Part shown: positions 1 to 5,210 of the stretch, piece by piece
Position numbering within the stretch: the stretch's first letter is position 1
Layout of the letters: each line of letters opens with the position of its first letter
Source of the DNA: Promethearchaeia archaeon
GTDB lineage: Archaea; Asgardarchaeota; Lokiarchaeia; Sigyniarchaeales; SOKP01
NCBI GenBank assembly: GCA_029856445.1
Contig: JAHQWY010000269.1
Coordinates: forward strand, 1 to 5,210
Reading direction: 5' to 3'
Length of the DNA: 5,210 nucleotides
Made by a program: the position numbers and the translations under genes
The notes under the pieces: generated by a model
What the model saw: the letters and a program-made list of their open reading frames with translations, nothing else
What the model was told of the DNA's origin: nothing
Database searches by the model: none

Positions 1-1663
1 TTTCATCTTTTTCAATATCTCTTCCTATTTCGATACCTCGAATGGAAATAGCAACTTCACTATCTTTTACTGCTTTTTCTAATGTTTGACCTTTGTCTTG
101 AATTTGATGAATTCTTCTTACTCTTTTACCCTCATCAGTTATTAAAGGAACCTTGGGATATAAAGTACCCGCTTCAACTTTAACCCCAAATACTGCAGGA
201 TCTGAATTCCTAAATATATACTCAGGAAACATTTTCAACTTAGCTGGTAAGATTAATTCACTTAGTCCTTTAGCAGTATCTTCGGCCTTTCTTGTTTCTG
301 CATATTCAATATAGTCTTCTAATAAACGGTAAATAACATTATTAGTAAAAATTCTAATATTATCAATATAAGCTTGTTCATTTGCTTCAGGTAAAATTGG
401 GACATTAAATCCTAATACTGCGGCAGAGTAAGGATCAAAATTTTTCACAATATTAGCATTAATTATATCTTCTTTTTTTATTGGACCTACATCAGCAATA
501 CTGATTTTTACACCATTTTTAGTAAAATGATTTTCTAAAGCCTCAAGAGAACCCAAAGTATCAGCTTTTAAGACTACTCCTGCTTTCTCAGTTTTTATAC
601 GAATACTTTCGACTTCTGATTCAATTTCCTTGTATACTATTTCTTCTTCTGAAGGATCTATTATGCCTTTGAAGGGAGATCCAGCCACCACATCATCAAT
701 ATTGGGTGCTAAAATCTTGATACCCGCTGCAGCACTTACATATTCAACAGAATCGAACTTTTGTCTTGGATCTCGTATTTCATCCAATGGTTTTGGGATT
801 AATAAAGCTCTAACTTTTGATATGATTGGTTTTTCTAAACCTCCAACAATGAACTCATCACCTTTTTTAATGATACCATCGTAAATTAAAACGTCCATAG
901 TTTTTCCCTGCCCTTTCTCTTTTTTAACTTCCAAAACGACACCTTTAGCTGCACCTTCAGAGAATTTAAGATTCTCTGTTAAATATTGTTGCACTAATCC
1001 CATTAAAACCATGAGAAGTGTAGAAATACCCTCCCCCGTTTTCCCGCTAGTAGGTACAATTGCTATTTTTTTTGTAAAGTCTTTAATCTTATCATATCTA
1101 TCAATTCCCTTGAATCCTTCTTCTAAGAAATTTCCCATTATCTGCAAAATTTTCTCATCTAAAAACTCTTTTACATGGGATTTTTGTGCGTTGTAAGAAT
1201 CTAAAAAATCAGCATCAGTTTTTGATTTCCAGCCTGAAATTCGATCGATTTTATTTGCTGCTATAACAAATGGAGTTTTTCTTTCTCTTAAAATCCTAAC
1301 AGATTCCCACGTGATTGGCATTGTACCAGCAGTTATATCAATTACTAAAATAGCAATGTCTGCAACTGCACCACCACGACGACGGAGATTTAAAAAAGCC
1401 GCATGTCCCGGTGTATCGATTACTAATATCCCTGGAAGTTTAATCTCTTTTTCTGCGAATTCTTGTTTTGATTTCCTTAAAAAATTTTTAATATCTTCAG
1501 TTGGAAAATAAGATGCTCCGATATGTTGAGTAATTCCCGCAGCCTCTCTTTGTTGAACAACCGTACCTCTAATATAATCTAGGATGGTGGTTTTACCATG
1601 ATCTATATGACCTAAAATACAAGTAATAGGAGCCCTAATTATCTTATTTTCAACTTTTATCAT
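1..1663 (-). CDS. infB: Archaeal translation initiation factor aIF5B (IF-2 homologue), 3' end cut by window
   Basis: This is the ribosome-associated GTPase that promotes joining of the ribosomal subunits with initiator Met-tRNA at the end of initiation; it acts in the cytoplasm. The reading frame is open for 554 codons from ATG at 1663 to the window edge. The GTPase motifs are in order: G1 GHIDHGKTT (residues 18-26), switch I GITQHIGA (43-50), G3 DTPGH (83-87), G4 NKID (137-140) and G5 TSGKTGEG (205-212). Domain II follows at about 231-345, domain III at about 355-445 and the start of domain IV from about 460, ending in the conserved SIRGIEIGRDI stretch. Archaeal aIF5B is usually about 590-600 residues, so roughly 40 C-terminal residues lie outside. 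The GITQHIGAS form and the lack of a long N-terminal extension point to the archaeal factor rather than bacterial IF-2. The P-loop is uninterrupted, so the intein found there in some archaea is absent. The ATG is supported by GTGAT five bases upstream. Confidence 0.96.
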   Translation of the reverse strand, partial: MIKVENKIIRAPITCILGHIDHGKTTILDYIRGTVVQQREAAGITQHIGASYFPTEDIKNFLRKSKQEFAEKEIKLPGILVIDTPGHAAFLNLRRRGGAVADIAILVIDITAGTMPITWESVRILRERKTPFVIAANKIDRISGWKSKTDADFLDSYNAQKSHVKEFLDEKILQIMGNFLEEGFKGIDRYDKIKDFTKKIAIVPTSGKTGEGISTLLMVLMGLVQQYLTENLKFSEGAAKGVVLEVKKEKGQGKTMDVLIYDGIIKKGDEFIVGGLEKPIISKVRALLIPKPLDEIRDPRQKFDSVEYVSAAAGIKILAPNIDDVVAGSPFKGIIDPSEEEIVYKEIESEVESIRIKTEKAGVVLKADTLGSLEALENHFTKNGVKISIADVGPIKKEDIINANIVKNFDPYSAAVLGFNVPILPEANEQAYIDNIRIFTNNVIYRLLEDYIEYAETRKAEDTAKGLSELILPAKLKMFPEYIFRNSDPAVFGVKVEAGTLYPKVPLITDEGKRVRRIHQIQDKGQTLEKAVKDSEVAISIRGIEIGRDIEKDE

Positions 1664-1668
1664 AATAT

Positions 1669-1673
1669 ATCAC
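1669..1673 (-). promoter_or_regulatory. Shine-Dalgarno sequence of aIF5B
   Basis: GTGAT read on the minus strand, five bases before the ATG at 1663. It matches the 3' part of the archaeal anti-Shine-Dalgarno complement (AGGAGGTGAT). It is short, but its spacing is right and it supports the chosen start. Confidence 0.5.
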
Positions 1674-1716
1674 AAATCTCAAATATTTAATAAAATCTAT
1701 ATAATTAATACTTGTA

Positions 1717-1726
1717 TTATAAAAAT
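1717..1726 (-). promoter_or_regulatory. Possible archaeal TATA box for aIF5B
   Basis: On the minus strand the sequence ATTTTTATAA resembles an archaeal TATA element. A start site about 25 bases downstream would leave a leader of roughly 30 bases before the ATG at 1663. There is no clear purine-rich BRE beside it. A second candidate, TTTATATG at 1794-1787, would give a leader of about 100 bases. In DNA this AT-rich such matches arise easily, so the call is tentative. Confidence 0.3.
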
Positions 1727-1738
1727 ATCAACAATAAG

Positions 1739-1757
1739 TTTAGAATTTTATCCTAAA
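1739..1757 (-). terminator. Weak hairpin between GNAT gene and aIF5B, possible terminator
   Basis: Inverted repeat TTTAGGA / TTCTAAA with a five-base loop (seven pairs, one G-T). On the minus strand it is followed by a T-rich stretch that includes TTTTT at 1725-1721. It lies downstream of the acetyltransferase stop codon and could help end that transcript. The stem is AT-rich and weak, so it may be chance. The rest of the 1664-1832 spacer shows no gene or RNA that I can recognise. Confidence 0.2.
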
Positions 1758-1832
1758 TTTTAAGATTTAATAAAGAATATAATACTCATATAAATGAATT
1801 TTCTCTTATATTTTGAAACTAATCTTATTCTT

Positions 1833-2207
1833 TTATCGTTCTAAATATAAGATATGCTGATAATCTTTAAATCCATGTTTCTTCCAAAATGAATAGCCTA
1901 TTTTATTTCTCACAGAGACACGTAATTCGATTCTTTCTAACCCATGAGATTTAAACCATTGAAACATTTTAAAAAGCATTTGTTCTCCTAAACCTTTCCT
2001 TCTATGGGTTTCTTTTATGGCTAAATCATTTATTAATCCGTAAACTCTTTGTTTAAAAACTGGGGGGTAAAATTGTATATAGGAAATTGAATATCCTACA
2101 ACCTCTTCTTTATCCAAAGCTACTAAAACCTGAGCTTGATTTGATTTAATTAATTCTTTAACGTATTTTTCGAAATTTAAATGACCATTTTCCCTTCTGG
2201 TAAACAA
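1833..2207 (-). CDS. GNAT-family N-acetyltransferase, C-terminal part of an interrupted gene
   Basis: This 124-codon frame encodes the core of a GNAT acyl-CoA N-acetyltransferase, which transfers acetyl from acetyl-CoA to an amine; the substrate cannot be read from the sequence. The acetyl-CoA pyrophosphate-binding motif A is present as RRKGLG (residues 69-74, pattern R-x-x-G-x-G), preceded by the beta-4 strand INDLAIKETH. Motif B follows as N101...YSFWKKHGF (to 113), the usual N...FY.K.GF ending. The only available start in this fragment is TTG at 2207, with no Shine-Dalgarno sequence before it. The fragment begins in mid-fold at FTRREN and lacks the first beta strand and helix. Those are encoded directly upstream in the same frame, beyond a TAA at 2228-2226 (next entry). 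A whole protein would be about 154-157 residues, normal for the family. The gene is therefore most likely a nonsense-disrupted pseudogene, unless the TAA is a sequence error or is read through. The family assignment is firm; functionality is doubtful. Confidence 0.75.
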   Translation of the reverse strand: MFTRRENGHLNFEKYVKELIKSNQAQVLVALDKEEVVGYSISYIQFYPPVFKQRVYGLINDLAIKETHRRKGLGEQMLFKMFQWFKSHGLERIELRVSVRNKIGYSFWKKHGFKDYQHILYLER

Positions 2208-2306
2208 AGAATCTAAATTTTTATGTTAATCCATGAATTCTTTCCATACTTTCAATATCCCTGGTAGATGGGATTCTTCTGCTAATATTATCTGTATTAA
2301 GATCAC
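2208..2306 (-). pseudogene. N-terminal portion of the GNAT gene, cut off by an in-frame TAA
   Basis: From GTG at 2306 the frame reads MILIQIILAEESHLPG then ILKVWKEFMD, stop (TAA, 2228-2226), then HKNLDSLFTRREN, running without any frame change into the acetyltransferase core. This is the expected GNAT N-terminus: a beta strand, an acidic turn followed by LPGIL, and the helix ending in FMD-x-HKNLD. The stop replaces one residue where relatives often carry an aromatic; TAT or TAC to TAA is a single base change. The start is also unclear. GTG at 2306 lies inside the Shine-Dalgarno sequence, while the codon at the ideal spacing (2297-2295) is ATA, one base from ATG. What is seen is a continuous homologous frame with one stop. 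That it is a decayed gene is an inference. Confidence 0.7.
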
Positions 2307-2309
2307 CTT
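2302..2309 (-). promoter_or_regulatory. Strong Shine-Dalgarno sequence of the GNAT gene
   Basis: AAGGTGAT on the minus strand is a seven-of-eight match to the archaeal Shine-Dalgarno consensus AGGAGGTGAT (GGTGAT complete). It stands four bases before the ATA at 2297-2295 and overlaps the possible GTG start at 2306-2304. Its survival shows where translation of the intact acetyltransferase once began, or still begins. Confidence 0.5.
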
Positions 2310-2392
2310 AAGTTGTTAAGGATCTATTTATTATTTAATTATTTATTCCAAAATTAAGAGGTGTAAGGATTTCAAAAATTTAAGTTGTAATT

Positions 2393-2412
2393 AAAAATTT
2401 TCTTTTAGAAAA
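2393..2412 (-). terminator. Possible uvrA transcription terminator
   Basis: About 30 bases after the uvrA stop codon the minus strand reads TTTTCT-AAA-AGAAAA-TTTTT: six base pairs, a three-base loop and a five-T run. Archaeal termination depends mainly on T-runs, so the run may matter more than the weak AT stem. The remaining spacer (2310-2441) is AT-rich with no recognisable gene. Confidence 0.35.
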
Positions 2413-2441
2413 GTAAATATGATTAAGTATTATTTTAGGAA

Positions 2442-5210
2442 TTATTTAGTATTTAGATATTTTTTTAAAAATTGAGAGGTATGGGATTGATTAACTTTAG
2501 AGATTTCTTCTGGAGTCCCTAAAACTACAATATTTCCACCTTTTTCCCCTCCTTCGGGACCAAGATCTATTATATAATCGACAGATTTGATTATATCCAT
2601 GTTATGTTCAATAATTATTACTGTGTTGCCTTTATCGACTAATTTTTGAAGTACATCTAATAAGAATTTTATATCATACATATGTAATCCAGTGGTAGGT
2701 TCATCTAAAATGTAGAGTGTGTTTCCTGTGCTAGTTTTTCTTAGCTCTCTTGCAATTTTTAACCTTTGAGATTCCCCACCACTCAAAGTAGTTGATGATT
2801 GACCTAATTCTAAATAACCTAACCCTACATCTACTACTGTTTGTAAAGTTCTTTTTAAGTTCGGAAAGCTGTCAAAAAATTCCAAAGCTTGATTAAATGT
2901 CATTTTTAAAACATCGGAAATGGTCTTTTCTTTGTATTTAATTTCTAATGTTTCTGCATTATATCTCTTTCCTTTACATAAATCGCATTTAATATATACA
3001 TCAGGTAAGAAGTACATTTCTTTTAGAATATATCCAGTACCTTTACACTTCTTACAATGACCTGCTTTAGTATTGAAACTAAATCTACCTTTTTTATATC
3101 CTCTTTCTTTTGATTCAGGCAGTTGAGAAAAGATATCTCTTATATAATCTAAAGCTTTTGTATAGGTTGAGGGAACTGATCTTGGTGTTCTTCCTATAGG
3201 AGACTGATCAATATTTATTATTTTATCTATTTTATCATAACCTTCTATAACGTCAAAATCACCTTCCCTGATTTTTGAACTACGCGTATTTATAAGATTA
3301 TGTAAACCTTTATAAAGACATTCGATGATCAAACTAGTTTTACCAGCACCTGAAACACCTGTTATACAGGTAAAAAGCCCTAACGGTATTTTCACGTTAA
3401 TATTCTTCAGATTATTTTCTCTTGCGCCTATAATTTGAAGAAATTCGTCATTCGATTTACGTCGATTTTGAGGTATTTCAATTTTTTCTTTTCCTGCTAA
3501 ATATTTTCCAGTGATAGTATTCGCTTTAATTATATCAGCCAAAGGTCCTTCTGCTACTATTTCTCCCCCTCTTTCACCAGCTAAGGGTCCTAGATCAATA
3601 ATATGATCTGCATTTTGCATTATTGCTTCATCATGTTCAACCACTACAACAGTATTTCCTAAATCGCGTAATTTTTTCAACATATTTATAAGACGGTTTA
3701 TATCTCGTTGATGTAAACCAACACTAGGTTCATCTAAGACATACAAAACTCCAACTAAACTAGAGCCTAATTGGGTTGCTAATCTAATTCTTTCTGCTTC
3801 TCCAACAGATAAGGAGTCCGAGCGTCGGCTTAATGAAATATAATCTAAACCTACGTTCTCTAAAAAGGAAAGTCTATCCATGATTTCCTTTAATATTTCT
3901 TTTGCTATTGTTTTTTCAATTTCATTTAATTCTAACGATTTGAAAAATTCAATTGATTCCTTAACGGGTAAATCTGATAGTTCTGCTATATTCAGATTAT
4001 TAATAGTTACTGCTAAACTTTCTGGTTTTAATCTCTTTCCATTACATTGAGGACAAGCAATCCGGTTCATAAAGCTTTCATAAATTTCGCGAGCCCATTC
4101 AGAACGAGTCTCCATATATCTCCTATGTAAGATTGGAATTATACCCTCAAAGGGCCTAACGACTTCCCAGGAAGATTTAAATTCACCATTTTGGTTCCTA
4201 TAATCATTTCCATTACTTTCAAAATGAAATTCTATTGATTCATTTTCGGAGCCAAACAAAAGCTTGTTTAATTTTTCAGGTTCAATATCTTGAAGTAAAG
4301 TCTTATTGGCATTAAATCCATAATGCTTTGATACCTGTATTATGGTTTGCCAAGAATATCCTGTCTCAGATGCGAACCCAGGAATGTCTCTGATTGGAGT
4401 ATCTTTAAGTGGCAAAGTTAAATCATTTCCTAATACTAATCCGTAATCAAATTCCATCACAGTACCTAAACCACTGCAATACCTACAACTTCCATGAGGA
4501 ATATTAAATGAAAACATTTTATGATCTAATTGAGGAAAAGAGATACCACAATCAATACAAGCAAGATGTTCTGAATATATATATTCTCCCTCATCAATAA
4601 CCTCGATAATAACTAATCCTTCTGCTAAATCTAAGGCATTTTCAATAGAATCAGCTAACCTTGTCTTTATATCTTTACGCATTACTAATCTATCAATGAT
4701 TACATTGATATTATGCTTCACATTCTTTTTCATTGCTATTTCTTCATCTAAAGTGTATTGAATCCCATCTACTTCTACTCTTACGTATCCTTGCTTCTTC
4801 AAATCTCGTAATAGATCTTTGTATTCACCCTTTCTATCCCTTATAATAGGAGCCTTAATTATAAACTTCTGATTTTCTTCGATAGAATTGAGAAGTATTT
4901 GAATAATTTGCTGTGGTGTTTGAGGTCTTATTTCCTTTCCACAATTAGGGCAATGTGGGACACCAATATTGGCAAATAATAGTCTATAATAATCATGAAT
5001 CTCTGTAACAGTTCCTACCGTACTTCTTGGGTTCTTAGAAAGAGGCTTCTGTTCAATTGCAATTGCAGGCGACAATCCTTCAATTGAATCAACATCTGGC
5101 TTATCCATTTCACCCAAGAATTGTCTTGCATAACTTGATAAAGATTCTAAAAACCTTCTTTGCCCCTCCGCATACAGAGTATCCATTGCTAACGATGACT
5201 TTCCACTCCC
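2442..5210 (-). CDS. uvrA: UvrA, excinuclease ABC ATPase subunit, 5' end cut by window
   Basis: UvrA is the damage-sensing ABC-type ATPase dimer of nucleotide excision repair; it finds DNA lesions and loads UvrB. The window holds 922 codons plus TAA, and the frame runs off the edge within the first Walker A (GSGKSSLA, fragment residues 1-8), so about 33 N-terminal residues are missing. A start at ATG 5186 would cut through the P-loop and is not real. In order: AIEQK and NPRSTVGTVTEI; a UvrB-binding/insertion region (about 85-205) whose presence marks canonical UvrA rather than UvrA2; zinc cysteines 218, 221, 242, 245; CPQC at 386-389; first ABC signature LSVGE (467-471); Walker B VLYVLDEP (488-495) with switch histidine 526; second Walker A GVSGAGKTS (618-626); second zinc module, cysteines 719, 722, 742, 745; signature LSGGE (809-813); Walker B TLYILDEP (831-838); histidine 869. 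Odd points: the first signature has V for G and AER for AQR, and the second Walker A has GAGKTS for GSGKST. Both Walker B glutamates are kept. The C-terminus SHTSQFLKKYL is normal and complete. Confidence 0.97.
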   Translation of the reverse strand, partial: GSGKSSLAMDTLYAEGQRRFLESLSSYARQFLGEMDKPDVDSIEGLSPAIAIEQKPLSKNPRSTVGTVTEIHDYYRLLFANIGVPHCPNCGKEIRPQTPQQIIQILLNSIEENQKFIIKAPIIRDRKGEYKDLLRDLKKQGYVRVEVDGIQYTLDEEIAMKKNVKHNINVIIDRLVMRKDIKTRLADSIENALDLAEGLVIIEVIDEGEYIYSEHLACIDCGISFPQLDHKMFSFNIPHGSCRYCSGLGTVMEFDYGLVLGNDLTLPLKDTPIRDIPGFASETGYSWQTIIQVSKHYGFNANKTLLQDIEPEKLNKLLFGSENESIEFHFESNGNDYRNQNGEFKSSWEVVRPFEGIIPILHRRYMETRSEWAREIYESFMNRIACPQCNGKRLKPESLAVTINNLNIAELSDLPVKESIEFFKSLELNEIEKTIAKEILKEIMDRLSFLENVGLDYISLSRRSDSLSVGEAERIRLATQLGSSLVGVLYVLDEPSVGLHQRDINRLINMLKKLRDLGNTVVVVEHDEAIMQNADHIIDLGPLAGERGGEIVAEGPLADIIKANTITGKYLAGKEKIEIPQNRRKSNDEFLQIIGARENNLKNINVKIPLGLFTCITGVSGAGKTSLIIECLYKGLHNLINTRSSKIREGDFDVIEGYDKIDKIINIDQSPIGRTPRSVPSTYTKALDYIRDIFSQLPESKERGYKKGRFSFNTKAGHCKKCKGTGYILKEMYFLPDVYIKCDLCKGKRYNAETLEIKYKEKTISDVLKMTFNQALEFFDSFPNLKRTLQTVVDVGLGYLELGQSSTTLSGGESQRLKIARELRKTSTGNTLYILDEPTTGLHMYDIKFLLDVLQKLVDKGNTVIIIEHNMDIIKSVDYIIDLGPEGGEKGGNIVVLGTPEEISKVNQSHTSQFLKKYLNTK

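Noticed and set aside
630..1511. Three plus-strand open frames (630-884, 1011-1196, 1311-1511)
   Set aside because: They lie antisense within the aIF5B gene, whose minus-strand translation is conserved throughout, and their own translations resemble no protein family.
1590..1620. Possible intein insertion at the aIF5B P-loop
   Set aside because: Some archaeal aIF5B genes carry an intein here, but GHIDHGKTT continues directly into ILDYIRG with no insertion.
1664..1832. Small RNA or tRNA gene in the spacer before aIF5B
   Set aside because: The stretch is almost entirely A and T, with no cloverleaf, no conserved tRNA T-arm sequence and no strong stem.
2226..2228. Genome-wide reassignment of TAA to an amino acid
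   Set aside because: TAA terminates both uvrA and the acetyltransferase at their expected C-termini, and no other in-frame TAA occurs within uvrA or aIF5B.
2308..2388. Direct repeat TTAAGTTGT at 2308-2316 and 2380-2388
   Set aside because: Nine bases in very AT-rich DNA, with no further similarity around the copies; probably chance.
2442..5186. ATG at 5186 as the real uvrA start
   Set aside because: The codons upstream, to the window edge, read GSGKSSLA, the essential Walker A motif, so the gene starts outside the window.

Overview
All recognisable genes in this AT-rich window lie on the minus strand. The window suggests an archaeon. The gene at its left edge encodes the archaeal/eukaryotic-type translation factor aIF5B, not bacterial IF-2, and ribosome-binding sequences of the GGTGAT type precede two of the genes. 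The large gene at the right edge is a bacterial-type UvrA, which archaea carry only patchily (methanogens, haloarchaea, Thaumarchaeota, Asgard lineages and others). Low G+C plus UvrA fits several of these groups. An Asgard (Lokiarchaeia-like) source is a guess from the general look of the proteins and is not demonstrated.

Layout in the direction of transcription (high to low coordinates): (1) 5210-2442, uvrA, cut at its 5' end by the window edge inside the first Walker A motif and complete at its 3' end. (2) 2441-2310, a short AT-rich spacer with a weak hairpin plus T-run that may end uvrA transcription. (3) 2306-1833, a GNAT-family N-acetyltransferase gene that reads in one frame over about 157 codons but is broken by an in-frame TAA at 2228-2226. 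The 5' portion before the stop still encodes the normal GNAT N-terminus, and the rest (from a TTG at 2207) encodes the acetyl-CoA-binding core. (4) 1832-1664, an AT-rich spacer with a possible TATA box and a short Shine-Dalgarno sequence. (5) 1663-1, aIF5B, complete at its N-terminus and missing only about the last 40 residues.

The genes do not form an obvious pathway: DNA repair, acyl transfer and translation initiation sit side by side with spacers of about 135-170 bases, so they are probably separate transcription units. Two points deserve a second look. One is the interrupted acetyltransferase, which may also have lost its start codon. The other is a set of unusual residues in UvrA (LSVGEAER in the first ABC signature, GAGKTS in the second Walker A) that would fall in the same composite ATP site. 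I found no CRISPR array, mobile element, tRNA, rRNA or novel multi-gene system.
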